Below are positions 9,178-18,437 of a DNA stretch of 64,000 nucleotides, in pieces. The notes beneath the pieces were generated by a model. The model did not search any database, was not told where the DNA came from, and was given only the letters and a program-made list of their open reading frames with translations. Numbering within the stretch: the stretch's first letter is position 1; each line of letters begins with the position of its first letter. This DNA comes from Microbacterium sp. LWH11-1.2 (GTDB taxonomy: Bacteria > Actinomycetota > Actinomycetes > Actinomycetales > Microbacteriaceae), in the NCBI RefSeq assembly GCF_038397745.1, contig NZ_CP151636.1:124001-188000 (forward strand), given 5' to 3'. The translations under genes were made by a program, and so were the position numbers.

Positions 9178-11049
9178 TCAGACCGTCGGCACCCACACAC
9201 GCATGGCTCCGGGGGCGCGGTTCGCCCACCGGAAGTAGGGGATGGCTCGGACGTCGCCGAGTTCGGTCGTGGACGCCGACGCTTCCGCCGAGTAGAGGTC
9301 GCGGTCCACAGCTCGGCGGCGACCTCCGGAGATCGTCAGCGCGGGAGCGCGGAGGGCGGCGTCGTATCCGGCCTCTTCCGCGACGGGCTGAGCGGGGATG
9401 ACGACGTCCTCGAGCCGGACACCGTCGGCGAGATCCGCCTCCTCGATGCAGTACAGCACCGGTCCGCGGCGCAGCGCCAGCGCTCCCCGCGCACCGTCGA
9501 CCCAAGGATGCGCCCGCTCGAACACGGGCTCGACGGGCAGGTTCAACGCGATCGCTCGCACTCCCGCGGGCACGTTCGCGTAGCCGGCTTCGACCGATGT
9601 GGTCGGCTCCCCGTCGACGGAGATCGTCGCACTCTGCGCCCACGCGGGGATGCGCAGCTGCGTGGTGCGGACGGTGGGTACGTCGAAGGCGATCTCGATG
9701 CTCGCGTCCCACGGGAAGGACGTCGAGACCTGGGCCGTGACCCCGTCGCCGATCTCGTAGCGTCCGGCCGCGTAGAGGTGGAACTGCACGGCGTCATCGG
9801 ATTCCGTGAGCAGGTAGGCGCTGATGGAGGAGAGCAGACGCGCCAGGTTGGGCGGGCAGCAGGCGCAGAAGTACCAGTCGAGGCGGGTCGACGGGGCATC
9901 CTCCTCGTGCGTATGCCCGCTGCGCAGCTGCAGGGGATTGGAGTAGAAGTAGGACTTCCCGTCGATCGCGGTCGATACCGCGATGGCGTTGTAGAGACCG
10001 CGCTCCATCTCGTCCGCGTACTTCGTGTCGCCGTCCAGCAGCAGCATCCGCCAGTTCCACTGGAGGTTCGCGATGGCCGCGCACGTCTCCGAATAGGCGC
10101 GGTCGGCGGGCAGTTCGTACGGGTCTCCGAACGACTCCCCACGGTGGCGCGAGCCCAGGCCGCCCGTGACGTACATCTTGTGCGCATGCACGCTGGTCCA
10201 GAGCGCATACAGCGCCGGCCGATACCCGGCATCCGCGTCATCGAGCTCGACATCCGTCGCCCCAGCGAGCAGATACAGCTGACGGACCGCGTGTCCCGTC
10301 GCCTCACGGGACTCCTTGACCGGCGTGTAGTCCTGGTAGTACGCGCCGCCGAACTGACCCTCGCCTATGGTGCGGTATCCCCGCAGGTCGAGCATCCGCT
10401 TCGCCAGCTCACGGTGACGCGGGTCGCCGGTGAGCCGGGAGAGCTCGACGAGCGCCGTCTCGATCTCGGGGTGCCCGTCGATGTCGTTGCGCCCACCCGC
10501 ACCGAAGGTCTCGTGCACGAGTTCGACATAGCGGAGGGCGATCTCGAGGAGATCGGTCCGGCCGGCGTGCGCCCACGCGACGGCCGCCTGGACGAGGTGG
10601 CCGAGCTTGTACATCTCGTGCCCCTGCGACAGATCGGTGAACCGCTCCCCCGCATGCGGGCCCTGGTAATAGCTGTCGAGGTAGCCGTCGTCTTCCTGCA
10701 CCGCTGCGAGGAGTCGGACGGACTCATCGACGAACGGGAGGAACTCGGTCACCTCACCGCGGGTCGCCTCCCAGCCGATCGCCTCGAGCGCCTTGTACAG
10801 GTCGGAATCCGCGAAAAGAGGGCCGCGGAAGGATGCGTCGCTCTCCCCCACCAGACGGCGCAGGTTGTCGAGCACGCCGGTCGACTCGAGACGCTCGATC
10901 ACGTGCGGGATTGTCCCGTCGCGGTTCACACGCTGCCAGTCCCCGAGGAAGCCCTCGTCCAGCTGCACGCGGCGCAGATCGACGGGGCGAAGGGCGGTTG
11001 CCCGCGCCGGAGCTGCGGGGGTGACGGGCGAGTCAGAGACGCGGACCAT
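9178..11049 (-). CDS. Beta-L-arabinofuranosidase, GH127
   Basis: Intracellular GH127 glycosidase that releases beta-linked L-arabinofuranose, as found on plant hydroxyproline-rich glycoproteins. 623 residues, with an alpha/alpha barrel and C-terminal beta domains. The unusual cysteine catalytic site is visible: Glu and Cys in SETCAA (about residue 320) and the Cys pair in FCACCPPN (about residue 397). These match the zinc-bound cysteine nucleophile site known from HypBA1. There is no signal peptide. It is the first gene of an operon continuing into binding protein and permeases. GAGGAG lies upstream of the ATG. It is divergent from a LacI gene with two operators in between. Confidence 0.93.
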   Translation of the reverse strand: MVRVSDSPVTPAAPARATALRPVDLRRVQLDEGFLGDWQRVNRDGTIPHVIERLESTGVLDNLRRLVGESDASFRGPLFADSDLYKALEAIGWEATRGEVTEFLPFVDESVRLLAAVQEDDGYLDSYYQGPHAGERFTDLSQGHEMYKLGHLVQAAVAWAHAGRTDLLEIALRYVELVHETFGAGGRNDIDGHPEIETALVELSRLTGDPRHRELAKRMLDLRGYRTIGEGQFGGAYYQDYTPVKESREATGHAVRQLYLLAGATDVELDDADAGYRPALYALWTSVHAHKMYVTGGLGSRHRGESFGDPYELPADRAYSETCAAIANLQWNWRMLLLDGDTKYADEMERGLYNAIAVSTAIDGKSYFYSNPLQLRSGHTHEEDAPSTRLDWYFCACCPPNLARLLSSISAYLLTESDDAVQFHLYAAGRYEIGDGVTAQVSTSFPWDASIEIAFDVPTVRTTQLRIPAWAQSATISVDGEPTTSVEAGYANVPAGVRAIALNLPVEPVFERAHPWVDGARGALALRRGPVLYCIEEADLADGVRLEDVVIPAQPVAEEAGYDAALRAPALTISGGRRRAVDRDLYSAEASASTTELGDVRAIPYFRWANRAPGAMRVWVPTV

Positions 11050-11080
11050 GGTTCTCCTCGTTGAGCGGATGGAGTGCGAT

Positions 11081-11121
11081 AGTACACCGGTGCACTAAGA
11101 GGGATAGTACACCGATGTACT
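11081..11121. promoter_or_regulatory. Two tandem LacI-type operators
   Basis: Two 16-bp near-palindromes, AGTACACCGGTGCACT (11081-11096) and AGTACACCGATGTACT (11106-11121), each have one mismatch in the half-sites and a central CG step as in LacI-family sites. Their centres are 25 bp apart. Both lie between the GH127 operon and the divergent LacI gene, so one repressor probably controls both directions. Confidence 0.75.
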
Positions 11122-11157
11122 AGACTCGCAACAGCGCTACGCAGGAAAGTGGGATCC

Positions 11158-12162
11158 ATGAGCAGCTCACCGACGATGGCAGATGTCGCCCGCCTCGCCG
11201 GCGTATCGAAGAAGACCGTCTCCAACTACTTCAACGGCTACCGCTATCTGCGGGACGAGACGAAGACACGGATCGCCGACGCCGTGCAGCAGCTCAACTA
11301 CAAGGTGAACATCTCGGCTCGGAACCTCAGCTCGGGGCGCACCGGCGCCATCGGTCTCGCCATCCCCGAACTCGCCCATCCGTATTTCTCCGAGTTCGCC
11401 CAGGCGGTGGTCGCCGCCGCTCAGCGACGGAGTGTGAACGTCCTGGTCGAGGTCACGGGCGGAGACCGCGAGCACGAGCTCGACGTGCTCAGCGGCGGCA
11501 ATGGGCGAGCCGTGGACGGCATCATCTTCGGCCCCCTCGCCCTGGGAGCCGACGACATCGCCGCTGCGACCGTCGACGTGCCGATCGTGCTCATCGGCGA
11601 CCGTGCCGACTCCCGCCGGTTCGATTTCGTGACCGTGGACAACGAGCGAGGTGCGTACGATGCGACCTCGCACCTGATCGCCTCGGGAAGACGACGGATC
11701 GTCGGCCTGGGCGGCGAGGAGAGCGAGGCCCCGGCCGCGGCGTCCTTGCGCTCCCAGGGCTTTCGCGCCGCCCTCCGCGAGCACGGCATCAGCATGGACG
11801 CCGACCTGCTCACCGGACCGATTCCGTGGACGCGCGCATCCGGAGCCGCCGCGGTTCAGGGGCTGCTCGACGCCGGAGTCGAGTTCGACGCCGTCTTCGG
11901 ACTGAACGACGCACTTGCCCTGGGCGCATTGAGCGCGTTGCTCACGAGAGGAATCGCCGTACCCGCCGAGGTCGCGGTGATCGGCTTCGACAACGTCGAG
12001 GAGGCGCAGTTCGCGAGTCCCGCACTCACGACCGTCGACTCGGGATTGAACTGGGTCGCCGAACGCGCCGTCGAGCTCCTGCTCTCACGCATCTCCGGAG
12101 AGATCAGCGGCCCGACGTCCGAGATCGCCGACCACCGCGTCGTCGTGCGTGCGACGGCCTGA
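11158..12162 (+). CDS. LacI-family transcriptional regulator of the GH127 operon
   Basis: Sugar-responsive repressor with an N-terminal LacI helix-turn-helix (MADVARLAGVSKKTVSNYFN) and a periplasmic-binding-protein-like effector domain. The ATG at 11158 has AGGAAAG 8 nt upstream. A GTG at 11149 is in frame but overlaps that ribosome site. Divergence from the GH127 operon and the two palindromes in the shared promoter indicate local control. The inducer is probably L-arabinose or an arabino-oligosaccharide, by inference. Confidence 0.92.
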   Translation: MSSSPTMADVARLAGVSKKTVSNYFNGYRYLRDETKTRIADAVQQLNYKVNISARNLSSGRTGAIGLAIPELAHPYFSEFAQAVVAAAQRRSVNVLVEVTGGDREHELDVLSGGNGRAVDGIIFGPLALGADDIAAATVDVPIVLIGDRADSRRFDFVTVDNERGAYDATSHLIASGRRRIVGLGGEESEAPAAASLRSQGFRAALREHGISMDADLLTGPIPWTRASGAAAVQGLLDAGVEFDAVFGLNDALALGALSALLTRGIAVPAEVAVIGFDNVEEAQFASPALTTVDSGLNWVAERAVELLLSRISGEISGPTSEIADHRVVVRATA

Positions 12163-12197
12163 TCGCGGGTCGGTCTGCCGGCGTCGACACGGCCCGG

Positions 12198-13193
12198 TCA
12201 GCCCTCGATCCGGAAGTCGTCCGGGACGGGGACATCGGAGTGGCGCGCGGTGCGCGCGTCGCGTTCCAGACCGGAGCGCTGCGTGAGGACGCCGTAGAGC
12301 TCCGGGCGGCGGCCCAGGAGCCACCGGCGACCGGTCGACAGCGGAAGGAGATCCATGTCGAGGTCGGCGGTCACCACCGCTTCGTCGGCGACGGGCGTCT
12401 CGGCGACGATCCGCCCGTACGGGTCGAGGATCATCGCGTTCCCCGTGCGGATCTCGTCGTCGTCAGGGCCGATGCCGTTGCTGAAGAGCAGGAAGATCCC
12501 GTTGTCGTGTGCGCGGGCAGGGAGCCAGCGCAGGAGCCAGCCTCGCCCGTTCGGACCGTCGACCGCCTCCCGCAGAGCCTCGGGGTTCTCGAACCGGTCG
12601 CGCCAGAGCTCGGACGGAATCACCTTCATGCCGTGCGGGCTGCGCGAGCTCGTGCCGCCGGTCTGGTGGGGAGCGATGAGCACCGTTGCTCCGAGCAGCG
12701 CGACCGCTCGCACGTTCTCGACGAGGTTGTTGTCCCAGCAGATCAGGATCGCCATGCGCACGCCCCAGGGCGTGTCGAACACCGTGTAGTCGCTGCCGCT
12801 CGAGATCGCCTCGTGCTCGAAGGCGTGGAGCTTGCGATGGATGTGTACGGTGCCGTCGGGGAAGCAGACGGCGTAGGAGTTGAACAGCTCGTCGCCGTCG
12901 GACTCCAGGAAGCCCGCCCCGATGCCCACGCCGAGGTCAGCGGCGATCTCCTTCAGGGCCCGGACCAGCGGCCCATCAGCCGGCTCTGCGAGTTCACGCA
13001 GGCGCTCGGTGGTCGACGTGGTGAGGTGCCAATACGCCACCAGGCACATCTCCGGGAACACGACCAGGCGCGATCCGTCCTCGGCCGCAGACATGGCGAG
13101 GCGCCGCACCGTCGCGAGGTTGCCGGCCTTGTCCGCCGGAGCGGCTTCGAACTGCACCACGGACACGCGGAGGTCGGCTGCGGATGCGGTCAT
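12198..13193 (-). CDS. Nitrilase-superfamily carbon-nitrogen hydrolase
   Basis: Cytoplasmic amidase or nitrilase of the C-N hydrolase superfamily, 331 residues. The Glu-Lys-Cys triad is visible as VVFPEM (about residue 48), HIHRKLHAF (about 120) and LICWDNN (about 152). The ATG at 13193 is preceded by AAGGGAAGAG. It is divergent from a LysR regulator. The reaction, hydrolysis of an amide or nitrile, follows from the family; the substrate is unknown. The gene converges on the LacI gene with a 35-bp gap. Confidence 0.9.
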   Translation of the reverse strand: MTASAADLRVSVVQFEAAPADKAGNLATVRRLAMSAAEDGSRLVVFPEMCLVAYWHLTTSTTERLRELAEPADGPLVRALKEIAADLGVGIGAGFLESDGDELFNSYAVCFPDGTVHIHRKLHAFEHEAISSGSDYTVFDTPWGVRMAILICWDNNLVENVRAVALLGATVLIAPHQTGGTSSRSPHGMKVIPSELWRDRFENPEALREAVDGPNGRGWLLRWLPARAHDNGIFLLFSNGIGPDDDEIRTGNAMILDPYGRIVAETPVADEAVVTADLDMDLLPLSTGRRWLLGRRPELYGVLTQRSGLERDARTARHSDVPVPDDFRIEG

Positions 13194-13235
13194 CGGGTCT
13201 CTTCCCTTCGTCGAGGACTGCTTCCACTCAACTCG

Positions 13236-13260
13236 ATTCATTGCATGACATCCAATGAAT
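13236..13260. promoter_or_regulatory. Perfect inverted repeat, probable LysR operator
   Basis: ATTCATTG (13236-13243) and CAATGAAT (13253-13260) are perfect reverse complements separated by 9 bp, between the divergent nitrilase and LysR genes. This T-N11-A type arrangement fits a LysR recognition site. Confidence 0.6.
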
Positions 13261-13288
13261 TCTCACTAATCAAATATATCCTCTGGGA

Positions 13289-14173
13289 ATGGATATCCGA
13301 TTGCTGCGCGCGTTCGTCGAGGCCGCCGATCGGCAGACCTTCAGCGAAGCCGCGACAGCACTCTCCATCACCCAACCCGCGTTCACCAAGCAGATCCAGC
13401 AGCTCGAATCCCTGGTGGGAACACCCCTGTTCCACCGCGGGCGTCACGGCGCCGTGCTCACCGCCGCGGGCGCAGAACTTGTGGGCGAGGCCCGCGCGAT
13501 CGTCGACCTCGCCACTCGTTTCGAGGCACGGGCGAAGCGCGTCGGCGACGGAGAAGAGGGTCATCTCACCATCGGCTTCGGGCTCTCCAGCATCGGGGTC
13601 GCACCCCGGGCGGTCGCGGCCTTCCGCGTGAGCTCCCCCGGGGTCTCCGTGCGCTTGGAGGACATGTCGTCATCGGCTCAGGTCGACGGTGTACGACGTG
13701 AGGAGCTGGATATCGGGTTCACCCGTCTTCCGGTTCCGCGCGACCTCCGGGCCGTCTCCGTCCTCTCGGATCATCTGGCGATCGCTCATCCCGCCCACTG
13801 GGTGCCTCCCGCAGACGACACGGCGCTTCCGCACTGGCTCGACGAGCATCCGCTCGTCCGGCTGTCCGTCGGCCGCGGCCCGGGACTCGCTGCGCAGGCC
13901 GCCCGCTATGTCGCGGATGTCGGAGCCCAGCCGACCATCGTCCAAGAGGCCGACGACCTCCAGACGGTCCTCGCGCTGGTCGCCGCAGGAATCGGCATCG
14001 GGATCGTGCCGGAGAGCGCGCGCAACATCGCGCCCCGGCACGTGGGCATGCGGCGCCTGCGCGGGGCGAGCGCCTCCTGGAAGGTCGGAGTGGTCTGGAA
14101 CCCGCGGAACGAGACGCCGGTCGTCCGCTCGTTCCTCGACGCTCTCGCGACGCTGCCCCCCGTCGAGGCCTGA
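13289..14173 (+). CDS. LysR-family transcriptional regulator
   Basis: 294-residue LysR-type regulator: an N-terminal winged helix (MDIRLLRAFVEAADRQTFSE onward, with ITQPAFTKQIQQLE as recognition region) and a C-terminal co-inducer domain ending in a hinge segment LVAAGIGIGIVPES typical of the family. It is divergent from the nitrilase gene, with an inverted repeat 29 bp before its start, so it probably activates the nitrilase. The ligand is unknown. Confidence 0.92.
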   Translation: MDIRLLRAFVEAADRQTFSEAATALSITQPAFTKQIQQLESLVGTPLFHRGRHGAVLTAAGAELVGEARAIVDLATRFEARAKRVGDGEEGHLTIGFGLSSIGVAPRAVAAFRVSSPGVSVRLEDMSSSAQVDGVRREELDIGFTRLPVPRDLRAVSVLSDHLAIAHPAHWVPPADDTALPHWLDEHPLVRLSVGRGPGLAAQAARYVADVGAQPTIVQEADDLQTVLALVAAGIGIGIVPESARNIAPRHVGMRRLRGASASWKVGVVWNPRNETPVVRSFLDALATLPPVEA

Positions 14174-14282
14174 CGCGGTCGGACGACGACCTCGGCGCTC
14201 CGCTCGCCTCGCAGCGTCACGGCGACGAGAGCCTGATCCGTGAGCTCCTCCGGGTGGTGCGTCTTACCCCTTTTCGTTTTCT

Positions 14283-14298
14283 CGATTATCGATTATTG
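14283..14298. promoter_or_regulatory. CGATTATC-type operator, upstream of GH141-like gene
   Basis: CGATTATCGATTATTG matches, at 15 of 16 positions, the minus-strand site at 27507-27522 and shares its first 11 bases with 18401-18411. It lies 69 bp before the beta-helix gene start. Inferred binding site of the GntR regulator encoded at 19077. Confidence 0.6.
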
Positions 14299-14367
14299 TC
14301 GGATCTCACGCATGGTCCGCAGCTGCCCGCGCAGCGCGTGCCGAACTCACCGAGGAGAAACGACGCA

Positions 14368-17300
14368 ATGAAGCGCATGCCCATCGCCCTCTGCACCGCC
14401 TTCCTTCTGGCCGTCGGCCTCGCCCTGGCACCCGCAGGCGCGCAACCCGCATCTGCGGCCGGTCCCTTCGAGGTCTACGTCTCCCCCGACGGCGATGACT
14501 CCGCCGCCGGCACGGAGGATGCGCCGCTCAAGTCACTCGAGGCCGCGCGCGACGCGCTTCGAGTCGAGCGTGCGGCGAACGGCCTCGACGAAGGCGCGAC
14601 CGTCTACCTCCGCGGCGGCTCGTATCCACGCTCCGAGTCGTTCGAACTCACCGCGGAGGACTCGGGGACCGCTGATGCCCCGATCACGTACCGCTCCTAC
14701 CCGGGCGAGACCGCGCGTCTGACAGGGGGCGTCGAGCTCGACAAGAACGCCTTCGTGCCCGTGGACGATCCCGCGGTGCTCGACCGGATCATCGACGACT
14801 CCGCCCACAGCCGCGTCCTCCAGCTCGACCTCGGAGCGCTCGGCATCACGGATTACGGCCAGGTCAGCCGCCACGGATACTGGAAGGCCAACGACGTCAG
14901 CGAGACGCCGCCCATGGAGCTCTACGTCGGCGGAGAGGGCCAGACGCTCGCGCGCTGGCCCAACACGGACACCGTGCAGATGGGCGAGATCCTCGATGCC
15001 GGCCCGGTGCAGGGCGACGCGGACCTCCAGGAGCGCGGCGGCACCTTCACGTACACCTACGACCGCCCGCAGTATTGGACGGAAGCCGAGGACATCTGGC
15101 TCGACGGGATCTTCGGATACAGCTGGGAGTGGTCGTACAACCGCATCGAATCGATCGACACCGAAGCCAAGACGATCAGCCTCGCCTACGGCGAGATGTC
15201 GGGCCTCATGAAGACGTGGTTCGAGGACTTCCATTTCGCGGAGAACCTCCTCGAAGAGCTGGATGCCCCCGGCGAGTACTACATCGACCGCGATGCCGGC
15301 ATCCTCTATCACCTGCCGAACGCCGCGTTCTCGACCACGGACGCCGAAGCCACGGTCACGATGCTCGACGAGCCGATGATCTGGACCGATGAGACATCGC
15401 ACGTGCGCTTCGACGAGCTCGTCCTCGAATACGGACGCGCGACGGCAGCCGTCATCCTCGGCGGAGCCGATGTGCAGATCACGAACAGCGACATCCAGAA
15501 CTTCGCCGACGGCGGCGTGCTGTTCAACACCCCGGGTCGCTACACCTACGACGAGATCCCGGTGAACCGAGGCGGCGTCGATCACGCGATCGTGTCATCC
15601 GAGCTGCGCCACATCGGCGGAGTGGCCGCCGTGCTCCAGGGCGGCGATGCCGAGACGCTGACGCCCGGCAACATCCGGGTGGAGAACTCGCACATCCACG
15701 ACTTCGCCTACTACCACAAGGCCTACAACCCGGCGCTGATGTTCGTCGGGGTCGGCAACATCGGGCGCGGGAACGAGATCCACGATGCGCCTCACCCCGG
15801 GATCATCGTGCACGGCAACAATCATCTGATCGAGTACAACGAGATCTACGATATATGCAAGCTGTTCCAGGATCTCGGCGCGATCTACATGAACGCCGGC
15901 GCCACTCCCCAGCAGCGCGGCACGGTCATCTCGAGGAACTACTTCCATGACACCGGAATCGGCCGCCTGGGAGTGGAGGGCATCTATCCCGACAACCTCA
16001 CCCGCGATCTCCTCATCGAGGAGAACGTGTTCTACCGGATGGGCAACGACGCGATCAAGAACGGCTCGGGCGACTACATCACCGCCAGGAACAACGTCTT
16101 CGTCGACACGCACATCCCCTACAACAACTACGAGATGTGGATGGGGGACGAACCGGGCAACAAGGTCGACACCGACTACATGCCGGGATGGATCGAGCTG
16201 TTCGAGGAGAACAACGGATTCGTCGACACTCCGTACGCCGCGCAGCACCCCGAGCTGCTGACGTTCTTCGAGGAGGACCATCACTTCCCCGCGCACAACG
16301 TCTTCGAGCGCAACGTCACCTGGAACCCGACGATGCCTCGCAGCGGTGATGTCAACGCGCATGGCGCCCGTGATGTCGTGGAGCTCATGAGCTACGCGGA
16401 CAACTGGGTGACCGACTCCGATCCCGGTTTCGTGGACTGGCAGGGGGAGGACTTCCGGCTCGCCGAGGATGCAGCCGTCTTCGACGCGGTGCCCGGCTTC
16501 GCCGCCATCCCGTTCGAGCAGATCGGCCTGCAGGGTTCGGTCGGTGTCAGCGACGGCATCGACTCCATCCCGCTCCAGTCGATCCACCTCCCCGCCGATG
16601 AGGCGGCCGTGCCCCTCGGCCAATCCCTGTCCCTCGCGGCCGAGGCGGTGCCGTGGAATGCGGACGACACCTCGGTGACCTACACGAGCAGCGACCCGGC
16701 GGTGGCGTCCATCGATGCCGGTGGCGTGCTCACCGCTCTCGCTCCCGGCTCGGTGACGGTCACGGCGACCTCGGTCGCCGACCCCGGCCTCACCGATCAG
16801 ATGGTCGTGGTCGTGCTCGACGGAGACGGCGTGCTGCACTTCACCGACTTCGAATCCGGCGGCAACGGGTGGCCGGTCGACGGCAACCTCACGCTCGTCG
16901 AGGACGAGAGCGGCGACCACTGGTACCGCGTGCGCGGAGGGGCGAACGGACAGCTGGATCGTCAGTTCGGCGAATACGTGCTCCAGTTCCAGATGCGCAC
17001 CCCGGAGGAGCTCACCGAGGGCGGGCAGATGCTGATCTACGACCGCAGCGGAGCGACCACCGCGGGATACGTGCGCTATCAGCACCTCGCCGCCGGTTCG
17101 GAGTGGATCATCTTCGACGGCGCGTGGGGAACGGTCGAATCCGTCGTGCTGCCTGCGGGCGAGGGCCTCGCTCCCGACACCGTCTACGACATCGAGCTGG
17201 TGGTGACGGCATCCGGGATCCGAGTCAGCGTCGATGGCGAACTCGTGATCGACGGCGAGAACCCGGCGCCCGAGGTACGCGGGAAGGTCGGGTTCTACGT

Positions 17301-18348
17301 GCAGGATCTCGCACACGTCGAGTTCGACGACGTGCGCCTGTCGCTCGTTCCCGTGGAAGTGACGGGCCTGACCCTCTCGCACGAGTCGGTCGGGCTGGCG
17401 GCGGGCGAGCGCCTCACCCTCACCGCGTCCGTCACCCCGCCGGATGCGCGTGCCGATGTCACCTGGACGAGCGCCGACCCGGCCATCGCCTCGGTGGCGG
17501 AGGACGGGACCGTCGCCGGCGTCGCCGCCGGAGAAGTGGTGATCACGGCGACCTCCGTGGTGAACCCCTCGGTCACGGCTGCCGCGACCGTGTCCGTCAC
17601 CGATCCGGAGTACGCCGTGATCGATCTCGGCGATCGACTCACCGATGCGGAGGGATGGCCGGCGTCGGAGGCCGTCTCGGTGGGCGACGCGGGCGTCTCG
17701 GTGACCGCCGAGGGTGTGGTCGGCTACGCGGCGGAGACGTTCGGCGACGGGCTCCTCAGGTTCGATGCCACCGTCGACGCCTTCGAGGACGGCTGGTTCG
17801 GTTTCGCGGTGCGCTCCGACCGTCCCGGCGATCCCCCGTGGGTCGACGGGAACAAGGGATACCTGGTCGTCATCAAGGAGGACGTCATCGAGTTCCAGAG
17901 CTGGAAGCCGGGCCAGACGATGATCGACGTCATCCCGAACTCGACGATCTCGGCCGGCACGCCCCACACCATCGAGTTCGGCGTCGTCGCCGCCGGAGCC
18001 GAGGCCACCGCCGGTTCCCGGCTGGTGCTGCGCGTCGACGGCGTCACGGTGTGGAGCCGGGTCGATGCGGACGCGGCGAACACGATCGCCTCGGAGGGCT
18101 ACCTGAACGTCTTCCATTACGTCGAGGGCAACGGGCTGCTGCTCGCCCCGACGGTGGGCTCGTCGGAACCCGGAGAGCCCGGAGAGCCGGGCGGCCCGAG
18201 CGGGCCCGGGAACCCGACCGGGCCTTCCGCATCCGGCGGCGGTCTCGCGCTCACGGGCGGCTCTGTCGGCTGGGCCGCCGGAGCGCTCGCGGCGGTGCTG
18301 CTCATCCTGGGCACGGCGTTCGTCCTGCGTCGACGGTCGCGCGTCTGA
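14368..18348 (+). CDS. Secreted wall-anchored beta-helix protein, GH141-like (candidate alpha-L-fucosidase)
   Basis: Large exported protein of 1326 residues. The signal peptide (about residues 1-30) is followed by a right-handed beta-helix region. Its style (VYVSPDGDDSAAGTEDAPLK, LTAEDSGTADAPITYRSYPG, LARWPN, GNNHLIEYNEIYDICK) resembles GH141 enzymes, a family that includes alpha-L-fucosidase and xylanase. Two BIG2 Ig-like domains lie at about 730-815 and 993-1070, with concanavalin-like segments after each. The tail is Gly/Pro-rich, then LALTGG, a hydrophobic helix and RRRSR, a sortase-type anchor. GAGGAGA precedes the ATG. Context with GH95 and fucose-catabolic genes favours fucosidase activity. 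The GH141 call rests on recollection of family style rather than an alignment. Confidence 0.7.
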   Translation: MKRMPIALCTAFLLAVGLALAPAGAQPASAAGPFEVYVSPDGDDSAAGTEDAPLKSLEAARDALRVERAANGLDEGATVYLRGGSYPRSESFELTAEDSGTADAPITYRSYPGETARLTGGVELDKNAFVPVDDPAVLDRIIDDSAHSRVLQLDLGALGITDYGQVSRHGYWKANDVSETPPMELYVGGEGQTLARWPNTDTVQMGEILDAGPVQGDADLQERGGTFTYTYDRPQYWTEAEDIWLDGIFGYSWEWSYNRIESIDTEAKTISLAYGEMSGLMKTWFEDFHFAENLLEELDAPGEYYIDRDAGILYHLPNAAFSTTDAEATVTMLDEPMIWTDETSHVRFDELVLEYGRATAAVILGGADVQITNSDIQNFADGGVLFNTPGRYTYDEIPVNRGGVDHAIVSSELRHIGGVAAVLQGGDAETLTPGNIRVENSHIHDFAYYHKAYNPALMFVGVGNIGRGNEIHDAPHPGIIVHGNNHLIEYNEIYDICKLFQDLGAIYMNAGATPQQRGTVISRNYFHDTGIGRLGVEGIYPDNLTRDLLIEENVFYRMGNDAIKNGSGDYITARNNVFVDTHIPYNNYEMWMGDEPGNKVDTDYMPGWIELFEENNGFVDTPYAAQHPELLTFFEEDHHFPAHNVFERNVTWNPTMPRSGDVNAHGARDVVELMSYADNWVTDSDPGFVDWQGEDFRLAEDAAVFDAVPGFAAIPFEQIGLQGSVGVSDGIDSIPLQSIHLPADEAAVPLGQSLSLAAEAVPWNADDTSVTYTSSDPAVASIDAGGVLTALAPGSVTVTATSVADPGLTDQMVVVVLDGDGVLHFTDFESGGNGWPVDGNLTLVEDESGDHWYRVRGGANGQLDRQFGEYVLQFQMRTPEELTEGGQMLIYDRSGATTAGYVRYQHLAAGSEWIIFDGAWGTVESVVLPAGEGLAPDTVYDIELVVTASGIRVSVDGELVIDGENPAPEVRGKVGFYVQDLAHVEFDDVRLSLVPVEVTGLTLSHESVGLAAGERLTLTASVTPPDARADVTWTSADPAIASVAEDGTVAGVAAGEVVITATSVVNPSVTAAATVSVTDPEYAVIDLGDRLTDAEGWPASEAVSVGDAGVSVTAEGVVGYAAETFGDGLLRFDATVDAFEDGWFGFAVRSDRPGDPPWVDGNKGYLVVIKEDVIEFQSWKPGQTMIDVIPNSTISAGTPHTIEFGVVAAGAEATAGSRLVLRVDGVTVWSRVDADAANTIASEGYLNVFHYVEGNGLLLAPTVGSSEPGEPGEPGGPSGPGNPTGPSASGGGLALTGGSVGWAAGALAAVLLILGTAFVLRRRSRV

Positions 18349-18353
18349 TCCGA

Positions 18354-18389
18354 CGGAAGGGGCGGTCGCATCGGCGACCGCCCCTTCCG
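18354..18389 (+). terminator. Hairpin terminator after beta-helix gene
   Basis: Perfect 16-bp stem (18354-18369 with 18374-18389) with a 4-nt loop, 5 bp after the stop codon and followed by a short T-containing stretch. It separates the beta-helix transcript from the esterase promoter. Confidence 0.75.
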
Positions 18390-18400
18390 CATGTTTCTAG

Positions 18401-18416
18401 CGATTATCGATAGAGT
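18401..18416. promoter_or_regulatory. CGATTATC-type operator, upstream of esterase gene
   Basis: CGATTATCGATAGAGT shares its first 11 bases with the sites at 14283 and 27522 (minus strand), and its last part with the GntR promoter site at 19053. It lies 22 bp before the esterase start. Confidence 0.6.
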
Positions 18417-18437
18417 GGTGGCAAGGAAAGGAAGCGG

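Noticed and set aside
7591..11064. Plus-strand open frame of over 1100 codons across the importer and GH127 region
   Set aside because: It is antisense to four genes with clear family motifs and arises from high third-position GC. No family motif was recognised in its translation.
15595..18117. Minus-strand open frame of about 840 codons opposite the beta-helix gene
   Set aside because: Shadow of the plus-strand gene, which has a signal peptide, BIG2 domains and a sorting tail; the antisense frame shows no domain.
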